NCBI GenBank assembly: GCA_963837655.1
Contig: CAWIOK010000005.1
Location: forward strand, 484,171 to 548,170
DNA length: 64,000 nucleotides
Direction: 5' to 3'
Source: CAVVSD01 sp963837655
GTDB lineage: Bacteria; Actinomycetota; Thermoleophilia; Solirubrobacterales; Solirubrobacteraceae
In this document: piece by piece, positions 55,994-64,000 of the stretch
Numbering within the stretch: position 1 is the first letter of the stretch
Layout: the number at the start of each line of letters is the position of its first letter
Program-made: the position numbers and the translations under genes
The notes under the pieces: generated by a model
Told to the model about the DNA's origin: nothing
The model's input: only the letters and a program-made list of their open reading frames with translations
Database searches by the model: none

Positions 55994-57267
55994 ATGGCCG
56001 GCTCGGTCATCGCCGACCCGGCTCTGGCGCCCGAGGGTGAGGCACGGATCGGCTGGGCGGACGGGCAGATGCCCGTCCTCCGGTCGATCCGCGCGCGCTT
56101 CGCGAGCGAGCGGCCGCTCGACGGGCGTCTCGGTCGCCGCGTGCCTGCACGTCACCGCGGAGACCGCGGTGCTCGTGCGCACGCTGCGTCGTGGGCGGCG
56201 CGCAGGTCGCGCTCTGCGCGGCCAACCCGCTCGCGACGCAGGACGACGTCGCCGCCGCGCTCGCCGCGACGCCGAGCGCGACCGTCCTGGCCGTCCACGG
56301 CGAGGACGCCGACGCGTACGCGCAGCACGTCGCCGCGCTCGCCGCGTCCGGGCCGCGACGTCACGCTCGACGACGGCGCCGACCTCGTCGGGCTGCATGC
56401 ACGCCGCGTTCCCCGACGCCGCCGCGGCGCTGCGCGGCGCGACGGAGGAGACGACGACCGGCCTGCGTGCGCCTGCGCACCATGCACGCCGCCGGGCGCC
56501 TCGCGTGCCCGGTCGTCGCGGTCAACGAGGCGCACGACCGAGCGCGCGTTCAACGATCGCTACGGCACCGGCCAGTCGACGCTCGACGGCATCCTGCGCG
56601 CGACGAACCTCTTCCTCGCCGGCCGCACCGTCGTCGTGCTCGGCTACGGCTGGACCGGCCGCGGCGTCGCGCCAGCGCGCCCGCGGCGCCGGGCGCGAGC
56701 GTCATCGTCTGCGAGGTCGATCCGCTGCGCGCGCTCGAGGCGCGCATGGAGGGCTTCGAGGTCATGCCCGCGCTCGAGGCGGCCGAGCGCGGCGAGGTCT
56801 TCATCACGGTCACCGGCTCGCGCGACGTGCTGCGCCGCGAGCACTTCGAGCGCATGCCCGACAACGCGGTGCTGGCCAACGCCGGGCACTTCGACGTCGA
56901 GATCGCGCGCGGCGACCTGCTCGCGCTCGCCGAGGGCCGCGTGCGCGAGGTGCGCCCGCTCGTCGAGCAGTACGAGATCGACGGGCGGCGGCTGAACCTG
57001 CTGGCCAGCGGGCGCGTCGTGAACCTCGCGGCCGCCGAGGGTCATCCGGCGTCGGTCATGGACCTCTCGTTCGCGGTCCACGCGCTCGTCGTCGAGCACC
57101 TCGTGCGGCGCGCCGAGCCGCTCGGCCCCGGGGTCCACGCCGGTGCCCGGCCGAGATCGACCGCGCCGTCGCGCGGCTGAAGCTGGCGTCCCTCGGCGTC
57201 GGGATCGACGCGTTGCGCCCCGACCAGGAGGCAGTACCTGCGCAGCTGGGCTCCCGGCGCTGGGTAG
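55994..57267 (+). CDS. Divergent S-adenosylhomocysteine hydrolase, short (archaeal/Thermotoga-like) type (frameshifted)
   Basis: MAGSVIADPALAPEGEARIGWADGQMPVLRSI starts a second SAHH-like protein 25 bases after ahcY. It has the family scaffold: CLHVTAETAVLVRTL, ALCAANPLATQDDVAAAL, LDDGADLVGLMHAAFPD, ATEETTTGLVRLRTMHAAG, RYGTGQSTLDGILRATNLFLAG, VVVLGYGWTGRGVA, MEGFEVMPALEAAERGEVFITVTGS, MPDNAVLANAGHFDVEIA and a C-terminus DQEAYLRSWAPGAG. RYGTGQST and the absence of the long-type inserts and KSDHYRY tail mark the short subfamily. The Lys/Asp pair of the long form (SKFDN) is altered (ARFNDRYG). Several indels. It may hydrolyse another nucleosidyl-homocysteine. Confidence 0.8.
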
Positions 57268-57270
57268 GCT
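57265..57270 (+). promoter_or_regulatory. -10-like TAGGCT box before the UDP-glucose pyrophosphorylase gene
   Basis: TAGGCT overlaps the TAG stop of the second SAHH gene and lies eight bases before GTG 57279. TAGGCTCG also precedes the M20 gene. Consistent with a leaderless transcript. Confidence 0.45.
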
Positions 57271-57278
57271 CGCGCGCC

Positions 57279-58658
57279 GTGGACGGGCTTGCAGGCAGCA
57301 TCGACAAGATGCGCGCGGACGACGTGTCCGACGCCGCGATCGAGACGTTCCGCGATCTCTACACGCGCTGGCAGGAGGGGGAGACCGGGCTCCTGCCGGA
57401 GGCGGACATCGAGCCGCTGAGCGACCTCCCGTCGATCTCGACGAGCTCGCCCGAGCCGGGCGAGGACGCGCACGCCGCGCTCGACGCGACCGTCGTGCTC
57501 AAGCTCAACGGCGGGCTCGGGCACGAGCATGGGGATGACGAAGGCGAAGTCGCTGCTGGAGGTCAAGGACGGGCTGACGTTCCTCGACATCATCGCCCGC
57601 CAGGTGCTCGACGCGCGCGGGCGCGCTCGGCGTGCGGCTGCCGCTCGTGCTCATGAACTCGTTCGCGACGCGCGACGACTCGCTCGCGGCGCTCGCGCGG
57701 GTCGCCGGGCTCGACGTCCGACGTCCCCGCCGACTTCGTCCAGAGCAAGGAGCCGAAGATCGTCGCCGACGACGGACAGCCCGTCTCGTGGCCGGCGAAC
57801 CCGGGGCTCGAGTGGGCGCCGCCCGGGCACGGCGACGTCTACCCGTCGCTCGTCGGCTCGGGGATGCTCGACGCGCTGCTCGAGCACGGCTACCGCTACC
57901 TCTTCATGTCGAACTCCGACAACCTCGGCGCGGTCCTCGACCCGCGCATCCTTGCCTGGATCGCGCGCGAGGAGATCCCGTTCCTGTCGGAGGTCGCCGA
58001 CCGCACGGAGGCCGACCGCAAGGGCGGGCACCTGGCGCGGCGAACGTCGCGACGGCGGGCTGGTGCTGCGCGAGTCGGCGCAGGTGCCCGACGAGGACGC
58101 CGACGCCTTCCAGGACATCTCCCGCCACACGTACTTCAACACGAACAACCTGTGGGTCGACCTGCGCGCGCTGCAGGCGGTCGATGGCCGAGCGCGGCGG
58201 CGTCATGGGGCTGCCGATGATCGTCAACCGCAAGACCGTCGACCCCAACGACGCCGACTCGACGCCGGTCGTCCAGCTGGAGACGGCGATGGGCGCGGCG
58301 GTCGGCGTGTTCGAGGGCGCACGGGCGCTGCGCGTGCCGCGGACGCGCTTCGCGCCGGTGAAGACGACGACCGACCTCCTCGTGCTGCGCTCCGACGCGT
58401 ACGAGCTGACCGACGACGCGCGCCTCGTGCTGGCCGACAGCCGGTCGGACGGCGCCGCTCGTGTCGCTCGACGACGCCTACTACAAGCGCCTGCGCGACT
58501 TCGACGAGCGCTTCGCGGCGGGCGCGCCGTCGCTGGTGGAGGCGGAGCGGCTGAAGGTCGTGGGGGACGTGCGGTTCGGCGCCGGGGTGGTCGTTCGCGG
58601 GTCGGTGGAGGTGGAGGGGCCGGCGGCGCTGGACGACGGGACGGTCCTGGAGGGCTGA
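57279..58658 (+). CDS. UTP-glucose-1-phosphate uridylyltransferase, eukaryotic-type UDPGP family (frameshifted)
   Basis: GTG 57279 gives VDGLAGSIDKMRADDVSDAAIETFRDLYTRWQEGE. The signature is VVLKLNGGLGTSMGMTKAKSLLEVKDGLTFLDIIARQ (UDPGP nucleotide loop) once an indel near 57525 is allowed; then VRLPLVLMNSFATRDDSLAAL, FVQSKEPKIVADDG, YLFMSNSDNLGAVLDPRIL, FQDISRHTYFNTNNLWVDL, GLPMIVNRKTVDPNDADSTPVVQLETAMGAAVGVF, RSDAYELTDDARLVL, ending in a beta-helix tail (VVGDVRFGAGVVVRGSVEVEG). About six frame changes. It makes UDP-glucose, substrate of the UDP-glucose dehydrogenase at 48688. Confidence 0.88.
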
Positions 58659-58678
58659 GGGGGGCGAAGTTTCGGGTC

Positions 58679-58717
58679 GTGCTGACTAACTCCCGATATG
58701 CGGGAGTTACTCAGCAC
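58679..58717 (+). repeat. 39-base hairpin with the start codon in its loop
   Basis: GTGCTGA-C-TAACTCCC / GGGAGTTA-C-TCAGCAC (58679-58694 with 58702-58717) flank a seven-base loop GATATGC that contains ATG 58698, the start of the AbiEi/DUF559-like gene. The only unpaired position is a C:C mismatch. The size matches the 39-base hairpin at 30484-30522. Confidence 0.75.
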
Positions 58718-59492
58718 GGATCACGAAATCGCCTCCCTGGCGACCCGCCAGTACGGCGTGGTGGCCAGCCGTCAGCTCGAATCTGAGCGCCGACGCGATC
58801 GACGACCCGAACCTCTTCGGGGAGGCTGCTCAGGATACCACCGGGGTGTCTACGCCGTGGGGCACTCTGGGCCTGGGGCAGGAGGCGCAGGTGGCTGGTC
58901 GGCGGTGCTGGCGTGCGGCGACGACGCCGTTCTGAGTCATCGCAGCGCGGCGACCTTCTGGGGCATCCGCCTCGGTGAGCTGTTCAAGGTGGAGGTCACG
59001 ACCGAGTACGACCAGGCGGCATCGCGGCGATCACGACGCCACCGTGGACGGACCTCGCGCCGGCGGACCGCACCATCCACCGCGGCATCCCGGTCACCAG
59101 CCCATGCACGCACGCTGGCCGACCTCGCGCACGTCCTGGACCACGACGAGCTGACGAGAGCGCTGAGGGAGGCGATGTTCCGGCGCCTCTACGACCCCGA
59201 GGCGATCCAGGACGCCCTCACTCAGCCGGCCGTCCAAGGCGCTGAAGGACCTGCTGACCGAGGCCACGGTGACGCAGTCGATGATGGAGGACCGCTTCCT
59301 GACGATCTGCACCCGGCACCGCCTGCCGCGACCGAGGACCCAGCACCGCATCGGCGCCAAGCGCTGACGAGCCCGCAGCCAGACGAACGCGCTGCAGCTC
59401 GCCGGATGGCTGGTCCTGCGCCTCACCTGGACCGACCACACCGGACGATCACGCGAGGTCGCCGCCACGGTCGACCGAGCCCTCACCCCTAG
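58698..59492 (+). pseudogene. Decayed AbiEi/DUF559-type protein
   Basis: MRELLSTDHEIASLATRQYGVVASRQL is the opening of the AbiEi/antitoxin-like winged-helix segment, then frames change to HRGVYAVGH, AVLACGDDAVLSHRSAATFWGIRLGELFKVEVT, TLADLAHVLDHDELTRALREAMFRRLYDPEAIQDALT, and near the end LQLAGWLVLRLTWTD. Between GAKR and the last segment (at 59363-59390) the DUF559 nuclease-like core (VDF..WP..RLVVE.DG...H..) is absent and an in-frame TGA lies at 59365-59367. So an internal deletion as well as indels has removed the catalytic core. The gene ends near TAG 59490-59492, overlapping the convergent cupin stop. Confidence 0.75.
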
Positions 59493-59887
59493 CCCACCGT
59501 CGCCACCCAACGCCCCTCGACGACGACGGCCTCGTCAGGGCCCGGCCACGGCGGCATCGTCACCCCGACCGCCGAGAGCGGTGCTGACCCGTGGGCGCGG
59601 AACTGGAAGCGGGTGCCGACGGGGATCGTGAGGCAGTCGCCGGGCATGACGTCGACGACCTCGCCGTCGTCCTCACCGGACGCCAGCCACATCTGGCCGC
59701 GCCCCGCGAGGAAGAACCAGATCTCCTCGACGGTCCGGTGCATGACGGCGGTCGACACGGCGCCGCCCGCCAGCTCGAAGTGGGCGCAGCTGCCGCGCCC
59801 GGTGGAGAGGAGGACCCGGACGTCGGACCCGTCGGGCGCCGTGACCGTGGGGGAGGCGGGCAGTCGCATCGTCTCCCAGGCGGTCAC
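59489..59887 (-). CDS. Cupin-domain protein
   Basis: An intact 132-residue single-cupin protein starting MTAWETMRLPASPTVTAPDGSDVRVLL. Motif 1 is GGAVSTAVMHRTVEEIWFFLAGRGQMWL (His and Glu ligands, first His less clear) and motif 2 is VMPGDCLTIPVGTRFQFRAHG. Probably monomeric cupin acting on a small molecule or serving as an accessory protein. It is convergent with the decayed AbiEi/DUF559 gene and begins 28 bases after the MFS stop. Confidence 0.83.
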   Translation of the reverse strand: MTAWETMRLPASPTVTAPDGSDVRVLLSTGRGSCAHFELAGGAVSTAVMHRTVEEIWFFLAGRGQMWLASGEDDGEVVDVMPGDCLTIPVGTRFQFRAHGSAPLSAVGVTMPPWPGPDEAVVVEGRWVATVG

Positions 59888-59914
59888 GGCGCAGGACTCT
59901 GCCAGACGCGGCGG

Positions 59915-61400
59915 TTAGGCGGCCACGGCCACCATGTCGGCCTCGGCCTCGATGCTCTCCTCGGGATCGACGCGCAGCGAGGGGGTCGCGACGAGCGCGA
60001 GGACCAGGCCGAGACCCGCCACGACCGCCGTCGCCGCGAAGCCCCGCGCGTAGCCGCCGGCGAGCGCCTCCGCCTGGCTCGAGCCGCCGGCGAGCAGCGC
60101 GGTCGTGTGGGAGGTCGCCAGCGCGGTCACCGCCGCGACGCCGATGGCGCCGCCGATCTGGAAGGAGGCGTTCACCAGCCCGGAGGCCGTGCCGGCGCGC
60201 TCGGCCGGGACGTCGCGGATCGCCGCGATCGTGTTCGGCACGCCGATGAACGGGATCGCGAACCCGTAGACCATGATCGCCGGGAGGACGTGCGCGGCGT
60301 AGGAGACGCTCGCGTCCATCTGCGAGAGGAACCCGAGCGAGACGGTGCCGAGCAGCGCGCCGATCGCGTAGGTGACGCGCGTGCCGAGCCGGGCGACGAT
60401 GATCGGTGCCAGCGTCGCGCCGGCGATGGCGGTCACGCCCATGGGCACGAAGGCGATCCCGGTCTGGATCGCGCTCATGCCGAGCACGCTCTGCATCGCC
60501 AGGGCGAGCAGGAAGAACATCCCGATGAACGCGCCGCCGTTGAGCAGCTGGGCGACGTTGCCCGTGGACACGCCGCGGTTCGCGAACAGCCGCAGCGGCA
60601 CGAGCGGGGCCGAGGAGCGCGACTCGATGGCGACGAACGTCGCGAGCAGCGCGACGCTGGCGGCGATGAGCCCGAGCGTGCGGGCCGAGCCCCAGCCGTG
60701 CTGGTCGGTGCCGATGACGGCGTAGACGAGGATCATGAGGCCGAGGGTCGCGGTGAGCGCGCCGGCGACGTCGTACGTGCGGCGGCCGACGACCTCCTCG
60801 CGGGACTCGCGGACGAGGCGCAGGACGAACGGCACGACCGCGATGGCGACCGGCACGTTGACGAAGAAGACCCACTCCCAGCCGACCGCGTCGACGAGCA
60901 CGCCGCCGGCGACGACGCCGACGGTGCCGCCGAGGCCCGCCAGCGAGGCCCAGATGCCCATCGCGGTCGCGCGTTCGCGGCCGGCGGGGAACGTCGTGAC
61001 GACGAGCGCGAGCGCGGCGGGGGACATGAGCGCGGCGCCGAAGCCCTGGACGGCGCGGGCACCGACGAGGAGGTCCTGCGAGGTCGGCAAGGCCGCCCGC
61101 CAGCGAGGCGGCCGCGAACAGGCCGAGGCCGGTGAGGAAGACGCGGCGGCGGCCGAGGAGGTCACCGAGCCGGCCGCCGAGGAGCAGGAAGCCGCCGAAG
61201 AGCAGGGTGTAGGCGTTGACGACCCACTGGAGGTTCGTCGCGTCGAAGCCGAGGTCGGCGCGGATCGACGGCAGCGCGACGTTCACGATCGTCGCGTCGA
61301 GCACGACCATGAACTGCGCGACGGCGAGCACGGCGAGGATGCGCCAACGCCGTGGATCGAGGAATGATTCTGTCGCGGAACGATTCATGAGACGGACCAT
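59915..61400 (-). CDS. MFS drug-efflux transporter, DHA2 (EmrB/QacA) type (one frameshift)
   Basis: ATG 61400 (MVRLMNRSATESFLDPRRW) or 61388. The DHA2 motif A/C regions are WRILAVLAVAQFMVVLDATIVNVALPSIRADLGF, LQWVVNAYTLLFGGFLLLGGRLGDLLGRRRVFLTG, then one frame change near 61085 into DLLVGARAVQGFGAALMSPAALALV, FPAGRERATAMGIWA and WEWVFFVNVPVAIAV. Fourteen-helix topology is plausible from the rest. It probably exports drugs or aromatic compounds with proton exchange. The divergent MarR gene and shared operator indicate ligand-induced control. Confidence 0.87.
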
Positions 61401-61414
61401 ACGCACCTCTGCAA

Positions 61415-61437
61415 AATGATTCAAGTCCAAAATCATT
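61415..61437. promoter_or_regulatory. MarR-type operator between MFS and MarR genes
   Basis: AATGATT (61415-61421) and AATCATT (61431-61437) form an exact inverted repeat with nine bases between. The dyad lies between the divergent starts at 61400 and 61447, the typical layout of MarR autoregulation with an efflux target. Confidence 0.7.
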
Positions 61438-61446
61438 CTGACGGCT

Positions 61447-61935
61447 ATGATGCTTCTCATGAGCGACATGGGGAACCTCGAGATCGACCGCTGCGGTGTC
61501 GACTCCGCCGGCATCAACGACCGCCTGGCGCTGCTCGTCTACCGCGCCGGCGTCGAGGTGCTCGCCCGCGGCGAGGCCGCGCTCGCCGAGCTGGGCATCG
61601 ACGGTCGCGACTACACGACGCTCGCCGTGCTGGCGACCGACCAGCCCGACTCCCAGCAGGAGCTCGCGAGGCTCATGGGCAAGGCGCCGCCGATCATCGT
61701 CGCCGCCGTCGACGACCTGGAGGAGAAGGGGCTCGTCGCCCGCCGCCGCGACGAGCGCGACCGCCGGCGCTCGGTCGTCGAGATGACCGATGCCGGCCGC
61801 GAGATGCTCGCCCGCGCCGACGTGATCGCGGACGACCTCATCGCCGAGATCTTCGGCGCGCTCAGCGCCGACGAGCGCGCCGCGCTGCACGACACGCTGC
61901 GCCGTGCGATGGCCGTCGAGCCCGTCGCCGCCTAG
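61447..61935 (+). CDS. MarR-family transcriptional regulator
   Basis: An intact 162-residue protein (later ATGs at 61450 and 61459 are possible). The winged helix is GEAALAELGIDGRDYTTLAVLATDQPDSQQELARLMGKAPPIIVAAVDDLEEKGLVARRRDERDRRRSVVEMTDAGREMLA, including the DxRD wing. It is divergent from the MFS exporter by 46 bases, sharing the AATGATT/AATCATT dyad. The ligand is probably a phenolic or substrate of the exporter. The stop abuts the CtaG-like gene, convergent. Confidence 0.9.
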   Translation: MMLLMSDMGNLEIDRCGVDSAGINDRLALLVYRAGVEVLARGEAALAELGIDGRDYTTLAVLATDQPDSQQELARLMGKAPPIIVAAVDDLEEKGLVARRRDERDRRRSVVEMTDAGREMLARADVIADDLIAEIFGALSADERAALHDTLRRAMAVEPVAA

Positions 61936-62745
61936 TCAGGCCTCGCCGAAGCGCTCGCGCCGCTGCTCCTCGCGCTCGCTCTCCGCGAGCGCGCGCACGA
62001 ACAGCACGACGAGGGCGATGCCCATGATGATCGACTGCTCGAGGGCCATGATCAGTCCCCCGATGGCCTGGTCGGTGCCGGCGCTCAGCCCCCAGTAGCG
62101 GGGCTGGTTCTCGTAGAACGCGTACAGCGCCTCCGGGGCGAACGTCAGCGCGATCCCGAGCGCGCCGACCAGCAGCTTCGTCGTCGTCATGTAGACGACG
62201 GGGCCCATGCCGGCGAGGTGGCGGTTGCGGATCGGCGACAGGATGTGCCACCAGTACAGCGCGCCGGCGGAGGTGAAGAACGTGTGCTCGAGGATGTGCA
62301 CCAGCGGGTGCTCGAGTGCGAGGTCGTAGAGCGCAGGGATGTGCCAGGCCCACATCGACCCCACGTACAGGGTGATCGCGAACACGGGGCTGGCGAACGG
62401 GCCGAGGTTGCGCTCGAGCTGCAGCAGCGGGCGTGCGACGGGGCGCAGCAGGACCCGCGTGAGGCCGAGGATGCAGAGGATCGGCACGATGTCGAGCAGC
62501 AGGATGTGCTGGACCATGTGCATGAGGAACAGGTCCTCGCCGAGCGAGTCGACGGGCGAGAAGAGCGCGATGGCCGCGAACGCGATGCCGGAGAGGAACA
62601 GCGCGAGGCGTCCGACGGAGGCGTCGCATGCGCGCCAACGTCGCACGTAGACGAACGTGAGGCCGGCCAGCACGATGAACGGGCCGAGGCTGAAGGACCA
62701 GGATGCGTTCGGCGAGGCTGCGGCCGACAGGGCCGTTGCAGACAT
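61936..62745 (-). CDS. Cytochrome c oxidase assembly factor CtaG-like membrane protein
   Basis: An intact 269-residue protein with about seven transmembrane helices, starting MSATALSAAASPNASWSFSLGPFIVLAGLTFVYVRRWR. The Caa3_CtaG pattern is recognised: LFSPVDSLGEDLFLMHMVQHILLLDIVPILCILGL, LYVGSMWAWHIPALYDLALEHPLVHILEHTFFTSAGALYWWHIL, and LEQSIIMGIALVVLFVRAL. His-rich helices (HMVQH, HIPALY, HILEH) match the copper/haem-site residues of the family. It helps insert copper into oxidase. The start at 62745 is convergent-divergent with the ComF gene starting at 62807. Confidence 0.87.
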   Translation of the reverse strand: MSATALSAAASPNASWSFSLGPFIVLAGLTFVYVRRWRACDASVGRLALFLSGIAFAAIALFSPVDSLGEDLFLMHMVQHILLLDIVPILCILGLTRVLLRPVARPLLQLERNLGPFASPVFAITLYVGSMWAWHIPALYDLALEHPLVHILEHTFFTSAGALYWWHILSPIRNRHLAGMGPVVYMTTTKLLVGALGIALTFAPEALYAFYENQPRYWGLSAGTDQAIGGLIMALEQSIIMGIALVVLFVRALAESEREEQRRERFGEA

Positions 62746-62806
62746 GCGCGCGGATTGTCGCAGGGCGTGACACCCGTGCAACGCGCCCTCCGGCAACGTG
62801 TCGTGC

Positions 62807-63561
62807 ATGGTCCACGACCTCCTCGCGCTCCTCGTCCCGCCGGTCTGCGTGGCGTGTCGGTCCCGCTGCGCAGGGCGGGCGACGTCGTGTGCGGGGGCTG
62901 CCGGCGTGCGCTGCCGTGGCTGCGGGGCCCGCAGTGCGCCCGCTGCGCGCTGCCGCTCACGGCGCGGCACGCGTGTCCCGCGGCGCGCCAGGCGTTCAGC
63001 GCCGCGTGGGCGCCCGTGGGCTACACGGGCGTGGCGCGCGACCTCGTGGCGGCGCTGAAGTTCCGCCGCGCGCGACCGGTCGCGGACGTCATGGCAGCCC
63101 ACCTCGCCGTCGGCGTCCCCGGCTCGATGCTCGCGGGGGCGACGATCGTGCCGTTCCCGCCCATCCGGCGCACGCCCGGGCGCGGGGGTACGACCAGGCG
63201 AGGCTGCTCGCGCAGGCGCTCGCACGCCGCACGGGCGCGCCGGTGGCCCGCCCCCTGCGCCGGCGCGGGCCGGTGCGCGCCAGCTCGGCGCGTCGCGCTC
63301 CGAGCGCCTCGAGCGGGGGCGCGTCGACGTGTCGCGCGGCGGGCCGTCCCGGCGCGCGTGGCGCTCGTCGACGACGTGCACACGACGGGCGCGACGCTCG
63401 ACGCGTGCGCACGCGCCCTGCGCGCGGCGGGGGCCGCGGAGGTCGCCGCGGTGACCTGGGCGCGCGCCCTCCCGCTCGGATCCCTGTCGACTCAGGGAGG
63501 TAGTGCGTTGACACGTGTGAACGGGACGAGCACCATCCCCGTGAAGGGAAGCAACGCCTGA
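62807..63561 (+). CDS. comF: ComF-family amidophosphoribosyltransferase-like protein (frameshifted)
   Basis: MVHDLLALLVPPVCVACR begins a ComF N-terminal zinc module: CVAC, CGGCRRALPWL, CARCALPLT (frame changes near 62865 and 63185). The core is AAWAPVGYTGVARDLVAALKFRRARPVADVMAAHLA, VPFPPIRRTPGRGYDQARLLAQALA, and the PRPP-binding motif VALVDDVHTTGATLDACARAL. The frame after 63300 must be restored again. The C-terminus after ARALP is doubtful (to 63561). ComF proteins are linked to DNA uptake or nucleotide metabolism. It lies upstream of HPF as in many actinobacteria. Confidence 0.8.
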
Positions 63562-63576
63562 TCGGAGGCGCCTCGG

Positions 63577-63924
63577 ATGCAGATCGAGGTCAAGGGCCGG
63601 AACACCCCTGTCACCGACGACATTCGAGAGCTGGTCGAACGCCGGTTCCGCAAGGTCGCCAACCAGGTCTCGGACCTGGCCGTCCTGGAAGTGGAGATCC
63701 ACGAGGAGCGCAACCCGGCCAACCCGCTGTGCTGCGTGGCGGAGACCACGCTCTACCTCAAGGGCGTGACGCTGCGCGCGCAGGACTCCGCGCGTGACAT
63801 GGGCCACGCCCTGAACCTGTGCTCCGACGAGCTCGCGCGGCAGGTCAAGCGCCACCGCGACAAGCGCCGCAAGCGCCGGGAGGCGCGCTCGCCCGACAAG
63901 GAGCCCGTCGAGATCCAGATCTGA
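63577..63924 (+). CDS. hpf: Ribosome hibernation-promoting factor (short HPF/RaiA)
   Basis: An intact 115-residue protein starting MQIEVKGRNTPVTDDIRELVERRFRKVANQV, with the ribosome-binding basic helix-strand fold and a C-terminal basic tail DELARQVKRHRDKRRKRREARS. It binds the 30S subunit at the A/P site and stops translation in stationary phase. The 115-residue length is the short form; the long-form C-terminal domain is missing. GGAGG lies upstream of the ATG, 15 bases after the ComF frame ends. Followed by a double terminator. Confidence 0.92.
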   Translation: MQIEVKGRNTPVTDDIRELVERRFRKVANQVSDLAVLEVEIHEERNPANPLCCVAETTLYLKGVTLRAQDSARDMGHALNLCSDELARQVKRHRDKRRKRREARSPDKEPVEIQI

Positions 63925-63930
63925 GTAACC

Positions 63931-63986
63931 GGCGATGTGTCGCTCTGCGACACATCGCCTAAGGGGAAAGACGAAGTCTTTTCCCC
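63931..63986 (+). terminator. Tandem hairpin terminator after hpf
   Basis: First hairpin: GGCGATGTGTCGC (63931-63943), loop TCT, GCGACACATCGCC (63947-63959), a perfect 13-base stem. Second: GGGGAAAGAC (63963-63972), loop GAA, GTCTTTTCCCC (63976-63986), with one bulged T. A flanking GTAAC/GTTAC pair further encloses both. Only 63987-64000 follow, so what is downstream cannot be seen. Confidence 0.8.
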
Positions 63987-64000
63987 GTTACCCTTGAGGC

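Overview
The window is GC-rich, densely coding DNA from an actinobacterium. Codons ending in G or C dominate, most neighbouring genes overlap by 1-4 bases (ATGA, GTGA, TGATG, TTGA), several promoters appear leaderless, and the ComF/HPF arrangement at the right end is actinobacterial. The flavour resembles Thermoleophilia/Solirubrobacterales (Conexibacter-like); this placement is inference. No tRNA, rRNA, CRISPR array, insertion sequence or integrase was recognised.

Layout. (1) 1-1.0 kb and 1.1-2.2 kb: a YdhR-like monooxygenase followed by the start of a P-loop regulator, divergent from a SAM methyltransferase, separated by a strikingly symmetric regulatory region. (2) 2.1-5.2 kb (minus): small catabolic operon (sugar isomerase/epimerase, Gfo/Idh/MocA oxidoreductase, FAH-family hydrolase, ABM monooxygenase) with a divergent GntR regulator. 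(3) 5.9-23.7 kb (minus) and 23.8-28.7 kb (plus): a large catabolic island. It holds a complete branched-chain-amino-acid-type ABC importer (livHMGF plus binding protein), a UPF0261 and TIM-barrel pair, cupins, a GntR/FCD regulator, amidase, ThDP enzyme, two SDRs, aldehyde dehydrogenase, isochorismatase-type hydrolase, SMP-30 lactonase, and a molybdenum hydroxylase (FAD, Fe-S and a split Mo subunit) with its CoxD/CoxE-like maturation pair. Together these suggest uptake, hydroxylation, ring or amide opening and oxidation of an unidentified, possibly N-containing, compound. (4) 28.7-33.9 kb: LuxR regulator, metallo-beta-lactamase-fold lactonase, ECF42-type sigma factor with its DGPF partner, arylamine N-acetyltransferase, TetR. 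(5) 33.9-44.0 kb: acyl-CoA catabolism (CoA ligase, HMG-CoA-lyase-like enzyme, aldehyde dehydrogenase, double CaiB CoA-transferase, two MaoC-type proteins, FAD dehydrogenase) under TetR regulators. (6) 44.0-58.7 kb (plus): exported glucoamylase, M20 peptidase, LCP protein, UDP-glucose dehydrogenase, sugar nucleotidyltransferase, SIS sugar-phosphate isomerase, GGDEF-EAL protein, MerR regulator, two S-adenosylhomocysteine hydrolases in tandem, UTP-glucose-1-P uridylyltransferase; mostly envelope-sugar and methyl-cycle functions. (7) 58.7-64 kb: decayed AbiEi/DUF559 gene, cupin, MFS exporter with divergent MarR, CtaG-like protein, ComF, HPF and a double terminator.

An important caveat is that about half of the genes, including housekeeping ones such as ahcY, are broken by single-base indels, more often extra bases than missing ones. 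This looks like uncorrected sequencing error rather than mass pseudogenisation. For these genes I give the outer limits of the reconstructed gene and say where the frame changes. Starts and stops of such genes are less certain than those of intact ones.
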